From Bacteroidales bacterium (lineage in GTDB: Bacteria; Bacteroidota; Bacteroidia; Bacteroidales; Muribaculaceae): a stretch of 64,000 bases of DNA. The stretch's first letter is position 1. Each line of letters opens with the position of its first letter. The position numbers and the translations under genes are program-made. The notes below the pieces were generated by a model. That model ran no database searches and was not told the origin of the DNA. It worked only from the letters and a program-made list of their open reading frames with translations. The stretch is from assembly GCA_014800815.1 (NCBI GenBank), contig JAAVFI010000035.1:1-64000 (forward strand), read 5' to 3'. Shown in pieces: positions 28,654 through 36,518 of this stretch.

Positions 28654-30036
28654 TTACTTGTTTTTGATAATCTGAGCCATGAATTCGCATTCGCAAACTA
28701 CTTTTTCGCCTACGAAGGCACGGCCTTTCATCACGGCCATACCGCGGCGGAGGGGTGTCATGAATGATACATGGAAGAGGAGGGTATCGCCGGGAACTAC
28801 TTTCTGACGGAACTTGACATTGTCGATCTTCATGAAGTAGGTGGAGTAGCGTTCGGCTTCGTCTACAGAGCCCAGTACGAGGAGGCCGCCGGTCTGTGCC
28901 ATAGCTTCGACGAGGAGTACGCCGGGCATGACGGGTTCCTGAGGGAAGTGGCCCTGGAAGAAGGGTTCGTTGACGGTAACGTTCTTAACGCCTACGATGT
29001 AGTGCTCGCTCTTGTCGATGATTTTGTCGACGAGGAGGAAGGGGTAGCGGTGAGGAATGCAACGACGGATTTCGTTGTTGTCCATAAGGGGCGCTACGTT
29101 GGGGTCGTAGACGGGAGCCTGCACGTCCTGACGCTTGATTTCGCTGCGCAGAGTCTTGGCAAGCTGAGTATTGATAGTGTGGCCGGGTTTGGTGGCTATC
29201 ACACGACCCTTGAGGGGACGGCCGATGAGGGCGATGTCGCCGATAAGGTCCATGAGCTTGTGGCGAGCGGGCTCGTTGGGGTGAGAGAGCGGACGCTCGT
29301 TGATGAAACCGAAGTCGTCGGCATTGTGGTGAGGTACGCCCATGAGGTCGGCGAGATGGTCGAGCTCTTCCTGAGTTTTCTTGTGCTCGTAGATAACGAT
29401 AGCGTTATCGAGGTCGCCGCCCTTGATGAGACCGGCTTTCAGGAGGGGTTCGATGTCGCGGACGAAAACGAAGGTGCGTGCATCGGCAACTTCTGCGCCG
29501 AAGTCGGACATGTGGTCGAGTGTCGCATACTGGTTGGCAAGCACTTCGCTGTTGAAGTTTACCTTAACGTCGAGGCTGAATTCGTCGTCGGGGAGAAGCA
29601 TGAGTTTCGAACCTGTCTCGGGGTCGGAAACTTCGATTTTGTGCTTAACGTAGAAGAAATCTTTGTCGGCTGTCTGTTCTTTGAGGCCTACTGCCTGAAT
29701 GCCTTCGAAGAAGTTCTTTGCGCTGCCGTCAAGGATAGGTATTTCGGGACCGTCGACTTTGATAAGGCAGTTGTCTACGCCGCAGGCATAGAGAGCAGCC
29801 ATAGCGTGCTCGATAGTGCTTACAGTCACGTCGCCTTTACCGATTACGGTGCCGCGCATGGTAGAGATTACATTCTCTGCAACGGCGTCGATAACGGGTT
29901 GACCTTCGAGGTCGATTCGCTGTATCTTATAGCCGTGATTGTCAGCTGCCGGACAGAAAGTGGCGGTAAGTTGGGCGCCGGTATGGAGTCCTTTGCCGCT
30001 GAGGGTGAATTCACCGTTAAGTGTAATCTGCTTCAT
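28654..30036 (-). CDS. lpxC-fabZ: bifunctional LpxC deacetylase / FabZ dehydratase
   Basis: A 460-residue fusion, the known arrangement in Bacteroidetes. Residues 1-300 are UDP-3-O-acyl-GlcNAc deacetylase: LSGKGLHTG, TVSTIEHAMAAL and HKLMDLIGD (zinc ligands). Residues about 315-460 are 3-hydroxyacyl-ACP dehydratase: RCIPHRYPFLLVD with the catalytic His, GHFPQEPVMPGVLLVEAMAQ with the catalytic Glu. The ATG at 30036 (MKQITLNGEF) removes a 33-residue tail that would overlap lpxD. It lies 10 nt after lpxD. Confidence 0.97.
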   Translation of the reverse strand: MKQITLNGEFTLSGKGLHTGAQLTATFCPAADNHGYKIQRIDLEGQPVIDAVAENVISTMRGTVIGKGDVTVSTIEHAMAALYACGVDNCLIKVDGPEIPILDGSAKNFFEGIQAVGLKEQTADKDFFYVKHKIEVSDPETGSKLMLLPDDEFSLDVKVNFNSEVLANQYATLDHMSDFGAEVADARTFVFVRDIEPLLKAGLIKGGDLDNAIVIYEHKKTQEELDHLADLMGVPHHNADDFGFINERPLSHPNEPARHKLMDLIGDIALIGRPLKGRVIATKPGHTINTQLAKTLRSEIKRQDVQAPVYDPNVAPLMDNNEIRRCIPHRYPFLLVDKIIDKSEHYIVGVKNVTVNEPFFQGHFPQEPVMPGVLLVEAMAQTGGLLVLGSVDEAERYSTYFMKIDNVKFRQKVVPGDTLLFHVSFMTPLRRGMAVMKGRAFVGEKVVCECEFMAQIIKNK

Positions 30037-30046
30037 ATCTTGTTTT

Positions 30047-31078
30047 TTATTTATTTTCATTAAGTTTTTTCTCCAGGGCATCAATGCGGCGCAGGGCTTC
30101 TGCGAGATGCTTCTGGGCGGCTGCCAGGCGTGCAAATTCGCCGGCGGGAAGGGCGGGTGTACCCATTATGCGGCTGCCTGCAGCCACGCTCTTGGGTATG
30201 CCCGACTGTGCGCCTACGGTCACGCGATCGCCCACGGTAATGTGTCCGGCAAATCCTACCTGACCGGCCACAACGCAGTTGGCGCCAATCTTGGTGGAGC
30301 CGGCAATGCCTGTCTGACTGGCCATTACGGTATCGTGGCCAATCTCTACATTGTGTGCTACCTGGATGAGGTTGTCGAGTTTTACGCCACGGGCTATGTG
30401 GGTGCGACCCATGGTAGAGCGGTCGATAGTTGTGTTGGCGCCGAGTTCTACGTCGTCGTCAATCTCTACTATGCCGAGCTGCTCGATTTTGTGATATACA
30501 CCCTGAGCGTCGGGAGCGAAGCCGAAGCCGTCGCTGCCTATCACGCAACCGGCGTGTATCATGCAGCGTGCGCCGATTTTGCAACCGTAGTAAATCTTTA
30601 CACCGGGGTAAATCACGGTGTCGTCGCCGACAGTCACACCGTCGCCGATATATGCCTGAGGATAGATTTTGACGTTGTTGCCTATCTTGGCGCCGTGTCC
30701 GATGTAGGCGAATGCACCTACATAGCAACCCTCGCCTACCTGTGCGTCTTCGGCTATATAGCTCGGAGTTTCGATACCGGTGGGATTGGGCCGGAGAGTC
30801 TGCGCTGCTACCGACATGAGTTGTGCGAGTGCCGAGTACGGATCGTTTACGCGGATAAGCGTTGCAGATACGGGAGCTGTGAGCTCAAGGTCGGAGCGCA
30901 CAAGCACTATAGATGCATCGGTAGAGTAGAGATAGTGTTCGTATTTAGGGTTGGCAAGAAAGGTGATAGTGCCCGGGCGGGCTTCTTCGATTTTGGCGAA
31001 GTCGCTCACTGTTACATCTCCGCGACCTTCAACAGTACCACCAATCGCTGCGGCTATTATGTCAGCTGTAAAAATCAT
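30047..31078 (-). CDS. lpxD: UDP-3-O-(3-hydroxyacyl)glucosamine N-acyltransferase
   Basis: LpxD adds the second hydroxyacyl chain in lipid A synthesis. The 343-residue protein has an N-terminal uridine-binding domain (1-100), then hexapeptide repeats. The signature [19 protein letters not shown] and [15 protein letters not shown] are seen, with the catalytic histidine in the [12 protein letters not shown] segment. It ends with a helix typical of LpxD. First gene of the lipid A run; its promoter was not identified with confidence. Confidence 0.96.
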   Translation of the reverse strand: MIFTADIIAAAIGGTVEGRGDVTVSDFAKIEEARPGTITFLANPKYEHYLYSTDASIVLVRSDLELTAPVSATLIRVNDPYSALAQLMSVAAQTLRPNPTGIETPSYIAEDAQVGEGCYVGAFAYIGHGAKIGNNVKIYPQAYIGDGVTVGDDTVIYPGVKIYYGCKIGARCMIHAGCVIGSDGFGFAPDAQGVYHKIEQLGIVEIDDDVELGANTTIDRSTMGRTHIARGVKLDNLIQVAHNVEIGHDTVMASQTGIAGSTKIGANCVVAGQVGFAGHITVGDRVTVGAQSGIPKSVAAGSRIMGTPALPAGEFARLAAAQKHLAEALRRIDALEKKLNENK

Positions 31079-31263
31079 GTAAGTATTTCAATACGGCGGT
31101 GGTTTTTGCTCGCCGCCGGTTTCAATGTGCAAAATTCGTAAAAAAAATTCAGATAGCAATACGTTGGGGGCATAAAACTCTATGTCTGTGCTTGATTTTG
31201 GCACAATCAACCACTAAAGGCACCTTTGCGGCGAAGCGGCACTGCGTTACGGGGCGAAAAAAT

Positions 31264-31294
31264 CGGAGTCTGCGCCATTGAGGAGCAGACTCCG
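31264..31294 (-). terminator. intrinsic terminator of the RNase E/G gene
   Basis: A perfect 10-bp stem (31264-31273 with 31285-31294) has an 11-nt loop and, on the minus strand, is followed by ATTTTTT. It lies 19 nt past the stop of the ribonuclease gene. Confidence 0.8.
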
Positions 31295-31313
31295 TATCGA
31301 GATTGGGGTACTT

Positions 31314-33515
31314 TTATTCCTGCGGTGCTTCAGGCTCCGGAGAGTCTTCTGAAGTCTTGGGTTTCGGTTTGCGACGCCTGCGTCTGCGCTTCTTTTTGAC
31401 AGGAGCTTCGCCTGTGGCATTTGCCTCGCTTTCACCGTCTTCCTCGGCCTCGGTTTCAGATTCGATGTCGGGCTGTTGCGCTTCTTCGGCATCGTCTGCC
31501 GCATTGACGGGTATAGACTCCGGAGCAGGTTGCTCGGGACGTTCTTCGATAGCCTTTTCAAGCGAATCTTCCGGCTCGGAGATGCTCTGAGGCGCAATAT
31601 GTTCGGGCAATTCTTCGCTTTCTTCAGCTGCCGGCAGCAGTGCTTTGGGCGCAGTCTTTTCTGCCTTAGGCTTCTCTTGCTTTACCTTAGGCTCGGACTT
31701 GGGTTCGGCCTTCGGCTTGGGCTCGGCTTTAGGCTTCGGTTCAGCCTTGGGCTTAGGCTCGGTTTTAGCCTTTGGCTCAGGCTTTTCTTCCGTCTTTGCT
31801 TCTGCTTTCGGTTTGGCCTCGGGTTTTGGCTTGGGCTCAGGCTTCGGTTTCGGTTCGGGCTTTGCAGTCTGCTTGGGCTTGGGAGTATCCTCCTTATCGT
31901 CGCCTCGACGTCGTTTTTCAGCCGATTTCTCAGCCGAACTCTTGCCGGCATCTTTCTCGCTTATGAGGGTAATCTCATTTCGGTCCTTGTCGATGACCTT
32001 ATACTGGAGGTAGGCAAGCGATTCGTCGGATAGAATCTTGAAGCAGCGTCCGAGTTGGCGGCGCCACTTGCTGTAGAGGGTGTTGAGGAATCCTTTCTTA
32101 ATGTAGGCCTCCACGTAGGGGTGCACATACATTATGAAGTTTTTCTTGCCGAGAGTCGTGATGAGATATTCGAGTTTCTCAAAGAGAGTGTCGGTGAAGA
32201 GAATCGACGGCTGTACTTCGCCCTTGCCCTGACATGACGGACACTGTTCGGTGGTGGTGATGTCGAGAACCGGGCGCACGCGCTGGCGCGTAATCTGCAT
32301 AAGACCGAATTTGCTGAGCGGCAGTATGTTGTGTCTTGCTCTGTCTTTAGCCATTATTTCGCGCATGTGCTCGTAGAGCTGCTGACGATGTTCGCTCTTG
32401 GCCATGTCGATGAAGTCGACAACGATGATGCCGCCCATGTCGCGCAGACGGAGCTGTCGCGCGATCTCATCGGCAGCACGAAGGTTTACCTCGAGGGCGT
32501 TGGTCTCCTGGTCGTTGGTGGCCTTGGAGCGGTTGCCCGAGTTTACGTCGATTACGTGTAGTGCTTCGGTGTGCTCGATGATGATGTATGCTCCCGATTT
32601 GAAAGAAACCGTTTTGCCGAACGACGACTTGATCTGACGGGTGACGCTGAAATTGTCGAAAATCGGCATGTCCTTGGAGTAAAGCTTTACGATGTCGCTT
32701 CGCTCGGGGGCAATGAGATTTACGTATTTCTGTATCTGCCTGAAAGTGTCGGGGTCGTTGACGTGGATGCTTTCAAAGGAGGGCGAGAATACGTCGCGGA
32801 GCATGCCTACTACACGGTTTTCTTCTTCGAAAACGAGTGCCGGGGCTTGCGAGCGTTGTGCTTTCTCGCATGCGTCTTCAAAAGCCTGTACGAGAGTTTT
32901 TAATTCATGGTTGAGCTCTGCCACTTTCTTACCTTCGGCCGATGTGCGCACTATCACTCCGAAGTTGCGCGGCTTGATGCTCTCCACGAGCTGCCTGAGG
33001 CGCATCTTTTCTTCTGTCGACTTGATTTTCTGCGAAATGGATATCTTGTCGGCAAAGGGGGTCAGTACGAGGAAACGTCCGGTAAAGGATATTTCAGTGG
33101 TGAGGCGTGGACCTTTTGAAGAAATGGGTTCTTTGACAATCTGAACGAGGAGTTCCTGTCCCGGGGTAAGAGTTCCGGCGACGGAGCCGTGTTTGTCAAT
33201 GTCGGGCAGCAATTTGATCTGCTGCATGCGCGGCAATTTCTTGCGGTCGGCGAAGAGCTGGTTGAGATACTCCGAATAGGTGGCGAAGTGCGGACCTAAA
33301 TCGAGGTAGTGCAGGAATGCATCTTTTTCGTACCCCACGTTCACGAAGGCGGCATTCAATCCCGGCATAAGTTTCTTTACTTTTGCCAGATAGATGTCGC
33401 CCACAGCATACGCAACGTTGCGAGCCTCTTTCTGCAGGCTGACCAGGCGGCCGTCTTCAAGCAGCGCTATGGTCACCTCCGAAGGCTGAACGTCGACAAT
33501 CAGTTCACTTTTCAT
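31314..33515 (-). CDS. rng: ribonuclease E/G with a long charged C-terminal tail
   Basis: An endoribonuclease of 733 residues that matures rRNA and starts mRNA decay. It has the S1 domain (about 35-125), the 5' sensor/RNase H-like region and DNase I-like catalytic domain with Asp in VIDVNSG (322-327) and VDFIDM (366-371), and the zinc-link CPSC (425-428). From about 525 on, the tail is disordered: a proline-lysine-glutamate tract (about 545-640) and then acidic and arginine-rich segments (KKKRRRRRRKPKPK). The tail may anchor partners, as in RNase E, though with unrelated sequence. It follows a hairpin-rich leader. Confidence 0.93.
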   Translation of the reverse strand: MKSELIVDVQPSEVTIALLEDGRLVSLQKEARNVAYAVGDIYLAKVKKLMPGLNAAFVNVGYEKDAFLHYLDLGPHFATYSEYLNQLFADRKKLPRMQQIKLLPDIDKHGSVAGTLTPGQELLVQIVKEPISSKGPRLTTEISFTGRFLVLTPFADKISISQKIKSTEEKMRLRQLVESIKPRNFGVIVRTSAEGKKVAELNHELKTLVQAFEDACEKAQRSQAPALVFEEENRVVGMLRDVFSPSFESIHVNDPDTFRQIQKYVNLIAPERSDIVKLYSKDMPIFDNFSVTRQIKSSFGKTVSFKSGAYIIIEHTEALHVIDVNSGNRSKATNDQETNALEVNLRAADEIARQLRLRDMGGIIVVDFIDMAKSEHRQQLYEHMREIMAKDRARHNILPLSKFGLMQITRQRVRPVLDITTTEQCPSCQGKGEVQPSILFTDTLFEKLEYLITTLGKKNFIMYVHPYVEAYIKKGFLNTLYSKWRRQLGRCFKILSDESLAYLQYKVIDKDRNEITLISEKDAGKSSAEKSAEKRRRGDDKEDTPKPKQTAKPEPKPKPEPKPKPEAKPKAEAKTEEKPEPKAKTEPKPKAEPKPKAEPKPKAEPKSEPKVKQEKPKAEKTAPKALLPAAEESEELPEHIAPQSISEPEDSLEKAIEERPEQPAPESIPVNAADDAEEAQQPDIESETEAEEDGESEANATGEAPVKKKRRRRRRKPKPKTSEDSPEPEAPQE

Positions 33516-33565
33516 ACGAAGAGGGTGGTGTGGGTTGAAAAATCATGGTAGTGTACGTACCGACG

Positions 33566-33760
33566 GCACTCCGTGAGTGCTGGTGAGCTTAAGCAATAAA
33601 CTCTGCACACTCTAAAAGAACAAAACTCCTGCTCCGCAACCTGCTTGTCGGGATTGCGGGCCGAAGCTTGTTCTTATATTATAAGCGGTGTGCGTCGGCA
33701 CATGGCTCCGGTGAGATATTCACCGTAGAAGAAATTCGGGTCGAACCGATTATTTCTTCT
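33566..33760 (-). promoter_or_regulatory. hairpin-rich leader of the RNase E/G gene
   Basis: The 234 nt between the stop of the 29-aa gene and the ribonuclease start hold five hairpins. On plus coordinates: 33566-33571/33575-33580; 33616-33623/33668-33675 enclosing 33634-33639/33654-33659; 33689-33693/33698-33702; 33709-33714/33720-33725; and 33727-33735/33752-33760 with an inner TCGG/CCGA. All these arms pair perfectly. The last one overlaps the stop codon of the small gene. RNase E autoregulates through its 5' leader in enterobacteria, so autoregulation is a reasonable guess here. Confidence 0.5.
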
Positions 33761-33839
33761 TGTGACGGTTCTTTCTCAGACGTTTTTTACGCTTGTGGGT
33801 AGCCATCTTGTGGCCTTTTCTTTTCTTTCCGCTGGGCAT
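33750..33839 (-). CDS. 29-residue very basic ribosome-type protein
   Basis: Translation gives MPSGKKRKGHKMATHKRKKR and ends LRKNRHKKK. Of 29 residues 17 are Lys, Arg or His. I recall near-identical short proteins across Bacteroidetes; the KKRKxHKxxxHKRKKR pattern resembles the AURKAIP1/COX24 (mS38, mycobacterial bS22-like) segment that binds small-subunit rRNA. A direct ribosomal role is therefore likely but inferred. It sits between HU and the RNase E/G gene and probably shares their transcript. Confidence 0.8.
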   Translation of the reverse strand: MPSGKKRKGHKMATHKRKKRLRKNRHKKK

Positions 33840-33932
33840 TGTTAATACTCTTTAGGAGGTTAATAATATGATTTCAGTGCTGAGCGAAGGCTTGTGGCTC
33901 TTCGTTGCAGCGGTAATTCTCGTAGGGGGCGA

Positions 33933-34208
33933 TTATTTCTTTACCTCGTCCATGAACACGCGAGCGGGCTTGAATGCGGGGATCTTGTGTTCGGGGATAA
34001 CGATAGTTGTGTTCTTAGAGATATTGCGGGCGGTCTTCTCGCAGCGAGTCTTCACGATGAAGCTGCCGAAACCACGGAGGTATACGTTCTCACCGTTTGC
34101 GAGTGAATCCTTTACAATTTCCATGAATTTCTCGATAGTTGCGAGAACTGCGGCTTTTTCGATGCCGGTAGTCTTAGAGATTTCGTTGACGAGGTCGGCT
34201 TTAGTCAT
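33933..34208 (-). CDS. HU-family DNA-binding protein
   Basis: A 91-residue nucleoid protein. It begins with MTKADLVNEISKTTG and has the dimer core helix, then VYLRGFGSFIV and the beta-arm region KTARNISKNTTIVIPEHKIPAFKPAR; the arm has IPEHKIP where HU has the DNA-intercalating proline. It ends in MDEVKK. Preceded by a Bacteroidetes promoter; the 29-aa gene follows. Confidence 0.95.
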   Translation of the reverse strand: MTKADLVNEISKTTGIEKAAVLATIEKFMEIVKDSLANGENVYLRGFGSFIVKTRCEKTARNISKNTTIVIPEHKIPAFKPARVFMDEVKK

Positions 34209-34290
34209 TGCTATGAAATTTTTCTATTGAGTATTTAAGTTTTTCGCAATCGGAAGCTCTCTTTGAATGAGTGCTTTCTGTTTTGCGGTG

Positions 34291-34324
34291 CAAATATCGT
34301 AATTATTTTTCATTCAAGCACAAA
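34291..34324 (-). promoter_or_regulatory. promoter of the HU gene
   Basis: On the minus strand TTTG (plus 34321-34324) is followed after 22 nt by GATATTTG (plus 34291-34298), one base off TAnnTTTG. The untranslated leader would be about 75 nt. Confidence 0.5.
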
Positions 34325-34419
34325 ACAGAGGCCCAAAATTGCATTTTTTTTGCACCAACGGCTCCGAACCGTGGTTTTTTATGCAATTTCGAGCCTCGCT
34401 GGCACCGATTTCGATGCTT

Positions 34420-35061
34420 TTACTTATTTTCTGCCTTGACCTCGGTGATGCTTTCAGGAGCGGCCGGCATGGTCGCAGCCTGACTTGCAGCGGCACGCGA
34501 AGCCTTGAGTGTGCGGTGGTTGTTGCGGCCGATTATCGAACCTTCTATCATCGTCACGGCTCCGAAGACGATAAACGAAATACCCGTTACGAGCATGATG
34601 ATGTGCTCACCTCCGGTGTCGGGCTTACGCAGGAAGATGTAGAGCGCCGCGCCGACAAGAGCTGTCGGCACCAGATAGAAATATGAGGAAAGCTTGGAGG
34701 GGTGAGAGCCGAAAATCAGCAGGAAAAGCTGGAAGAGGGCGGTGCAGAGAATCAGCACTGCAAACATAAATCCGGCAATGGCTACAAACGCCTTGCTGAA
34801 TATGAGCATGGCAAGGCCGAGTACTACCGCTGCGGCACTCGCTATCCAGCCGAAAGCTGTGCCGAAAGCACCCATGCGCGCATTGCCGTGCTTGTCGCGT
34901 GAAGCGAGGAATACACTCATATTGAGCACTCCGGCCAGTACAAATATGATGCCGGCTGCGATGACTACTCCTCCGTTGGCAAGCGATGTGCGGAAGATGA
35001 TGAGTACGATGCCTATTAGCGCCGCTATCAGGCCTGTGAGAATAAGGTTGCGTCCTTTCAT
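34420..35061 (-). CDS. HdeD/DUF308-like six-helix membrane protein
   Basis: A 213-residue protein with about six hydrophobic segments in pairs (LILTGLIAALIGIVLIIF; GGVVIAAGIIFVLAGVLNM), the repeated short-helix layout of the DUF308/HdeD family, which is linked to acid resistance in enterobacteria only by one member. The C-terminal 25 residues are soluble (AASQAATMPAAPESITEVKA). It is monocistronic, with a -7 element upstream. Confidence 0.75.
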   Translation of the reverse strand: MKGRNLILTGLIAALIGIVLIIFRTSLANGGVVIAAGIIFVLAGVLNMSVFLASRDKHGNARMGAFGTAFGWIASAAAVVLGLAMLIFSKAFVAIAGFMFAVLILCTALFQLFLLIFGSHPSKLSSYFYLVPTALVGAALYIFLRKPDTGGEHIIMLVTGISFIVFGAVTMIEGSIIGRNNHRTLKASRAAASQAATMPAAPESITEVKAENK

Positions 35062-35132
35062 ATCGAATAGTTGAATAAGTTTGTTTTTAAGTTGAATAAC
35101 AATTCAGTGGCCGAAAATGACTGAATAGACGG

Positions 35133-35140
35133 CAAAATTA
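35133..35140 (-). promoter_or_regulatory. -7 element of the HdeD-like gene
   Basis: On the minus strand TAATTTTG fits TAnnTTTG. A TTTG (plus 35165-35168) lies 24 nt upstream, slightly far. It would give a 5' leader of about 65 nt. Confidence 0.5.
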
Positions 35141-35356
35141 AGGAAAAAATTATCAAGAATGAACCAAACGACTCATTGTCTTGTTATAAATCTGAACACG
35201 AAACCCAATTCAATATGCCCGATTACCGTTGTCTTGTATTGTCCCCGTTCGGGACGTAAAGTTTCTGTCGCCGCACGACCTGCTCCTGCGGAGGCATCGT
35301 TGCGTGCATGCGGGCAGCCGCAAGCAAGAATTATTCGCTATATATAATAATGTATA

Positions 35357-35473
35357 TTGACCACCCGGCTCGATAGGTGGTCAAGGGTATTCATCAATCG
35401 AGTGATCAGGCGGTAATTAGTGGGAATTTTTACTGCCGGGAAGGGCGTCGGACATGCTTCGACGTCCTTTTTT
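35357..35473 (+). ncRNA. candidate structured RNA with paired loops and terminator
   Basis: In a 616-nt gap between divergent genes, 35357-35365 pairs perfectly with 35376-35384 (9 bp). Its loop holds CTCGAT (35369-35374), complementary to ATCGAG (35397-35402), itself the loop of a 4-bp hairpin (35393-35396/35403-35406): a possible kissing pair. A GGCGGTAA/TTACTGCC stem follows, and then an intrinsic terminator. No gene is present. I saw no clear promoter upstream, so the 5' end is unknown. The rest of the gap (35062-35350) shows only a weak frame at 35159-35347. Confidence 0.4.
35443..35473 (+). terminator. intrinsic terminator
   Basis: An 8-bp stem (35443-35450 with 35460-35467, one G-U pair) with a 9-nt loop is followed by TTTTTT. 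It ends upstream of the rpmB promoter, and no protein gene precedes it on this strand. Confidence 0.65.
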
Positions 35474-35513
35474 CTATTTTTTCACATTAAAAATGATAGT
35501 GAGATGTAAAAAA

Positions 35514-35545
35514 TTTGGTGGTCTCAAAAAAAATTCGTTACTTTG
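35514..35545 (+). promoter_or_regulatory. promoter of rpmB-rpmG-DUF4295
   Basis: TTTG (35514-35517), 20 nt, then TTACTTTG (35538-35545), one base off TAnnTTTG. It gives a leader of about 125 nt before rpmB, long for this window and possibly regulatory. Confidence 0.6.
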
Positions 35546-35677
35546 CACGCTGAATTGTGGCGCATCCTTTTAAAGCTGCCGGATAGATGCACCGGTAGTG
35601 ATATGAGAACTGCGATGGCGTCCGTTCATAACTCTTAAGACTAAAGAAATTAAAGAACGATAAACCATTAACCAGCC

Positions 35678-35941
35678 ATGTCAAAGATTTGTCAGATAAC
35701 CGGCAAAAAAGCGATTGTGGGCAATAACGTTTCACACTCGAAGCGCCGTACCAAGCGCAAATTCAACGTAAACCTCTTCTCTAAGAAGTTCTACTGGGTA
35801 GAGCAGGATCTCTGGATCAGCCTCACTATTTCAGCTGCAGGACTCCGTACTATCAATAAGCTTGGCCTCAACGAAGCTATGACTCAGGCTATTGCTAAAG
35901 GATTCCTCAATCCTACTGACATTCGTCCCGTTGGTTTCTAA
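35678..35941 (+). CDS. rpmB: 50S ribosomal protein L28
   Basis: An 87-residue protein with the L28 start [20 protein letters not shown] and the conserved [13 protein letters not shown]. It lies near the exit/E-site side of the large subunit. The operon rpmB-rpmG-DUF4295 is typical of Bacteroidetes. Confidence 0.97.
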   Translation: MSKICQITGKKAIVGNNVSHSKRRTKRKFNVNLFSKKFYWVEQDLWISLTISAAGLRTINKLGLNEAMTQAIAKGFLNPTDIRPVGF

Positions 35942-35971
35942 AAAATCCACCTCTAATCTGTCTGAGTAACT

Positions 35972-36160
35972 ATGGCAAAGAAAGCAAAAGGTAACCGCGT
36001 TCAGGTAATCCTTGAATGCACCGAACACAAGGCAAGCGGTATGCCCGGCACAAGCCGATACATTACTACCAAGAATCGTAAAAACACTACCGAACGTCTC
36101 GAACTTAAGAAATACAACCCCATTCTTAAGCGCATGACTATTCACAAAGAAATTAAATAA
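35972..36160 (+). CDS. rpmG: 50S ribosomal protein L33
   Basis: A 62-residue protein reading [20 protein letters not shown], then [22 protein letters not shown], the L33 core. It has a single cysteine and no CxxC pairs, so it is the zinc-free form. It follows rpmB by 30 nt. Confidence 0.96.
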   Translation: MAKKAKGNRVQVILECTEHKASGMPGTSRYITTKNRKNTTERLELKKYNPILKRMTIHKEIK

Positions 36161-36169
36161 TAAGTAGAT

Positions 36170-36319
36170 ATGGCAAAGAAAACCGTCGCATCGCTCCAGA
36201 AAGGCGAAGGCCGCACCTACAGCAAGGTTATCAAGATGGTGAAGTCACCCAAAACCGGTGCTTACACTTTCCAGGAACAGATGGTTCCTAACGATGCAGT
36301 TAAGGACATCCTTAAGTAA
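36170..36319 (+). CDS. DUF4295 small protein
   Basis: A 49-residue basic protein: MAKKTVASLQKGEGRTYSKV, ending VPNDAVKDILK. Small DUF4295 proteins follow rpmB-rpmG throughout Bacteroidetes; a ribosome-related role is expected from context and composition but not shown. It lies 9 nt after rpmG. Confidence 0.9.
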   Translation: MAKKTVASLQKGEGRTYSKVIKMVKSPKTGAYTFQEQMVPNDAVKDILK

Positions 36320-36356
36320 TTTTCGACTTACCCGTTAAGGCTAAAATATATACGGC

Positions 36357-36404
36357 CGGGCGCAAGTTTCATCTGCTGATGAGCACTTGCGCCCGCCCGT
36401 TTTT
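36357..36404 (+). terminator. strong intrinsic terminator of the rpmB operon
   Basis: An 11-bp perfect stem (36357-36367 with 36385-36395) is closed by a 17-nt loop and followed by a T-run at 36400-36404. Confidence 0.85.
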
Positions 36405-36452
36405 CTGTGCCTTTTTTTGAGCGACGCTCTCGGTGATGTCGTTTTTTTGCTG

Positions 36453-36460
36453 TATCTTTG
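36453..36460 (+). promoter_or_regulatory. -7 promoter element of nadE
   Basis: TATCTTTG matches TAnnTTTG. It is 58 nt before the ATG at 36519 and shows that the frame opening at 36387 begins before the transcript. Confidence 0.6.
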
Positions 36461-36518
36461 CACACTCACCCCGGGACTCTCTTCAATTTCCGGCTCAAAC
36501 AATATAAACCTCAGCAAT

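Noticed and set aside
31680..31880. Repeated units in the ribonuclease tail as a CRISPR-like array
   Set aside because: The repeats are short, in frame, coding for Pro-Lys-Glu, and there are no unique spacers.
33736..33749. tRNA T-arm-like sequence (TCGGTTCGACCCGA on minus)
   Set aside because: It is the tip of a hairpin that includes the end of the small basic gene. No acceptor, D- or anticodon arm exists around it.
33868..34230. Plus-strand frame of 120 codons with an AGGAGG before its ATG
   Set aside because: It lies antisense to the HU gene, which is clearly conserved. Shine-Dalgarno sites are not typical in this group and the match is chance.
35159..35347. Small frame of 62 codons upstream of the kissing hairpins
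   Set aside because: Composition looks random, with no promoter and no known family.
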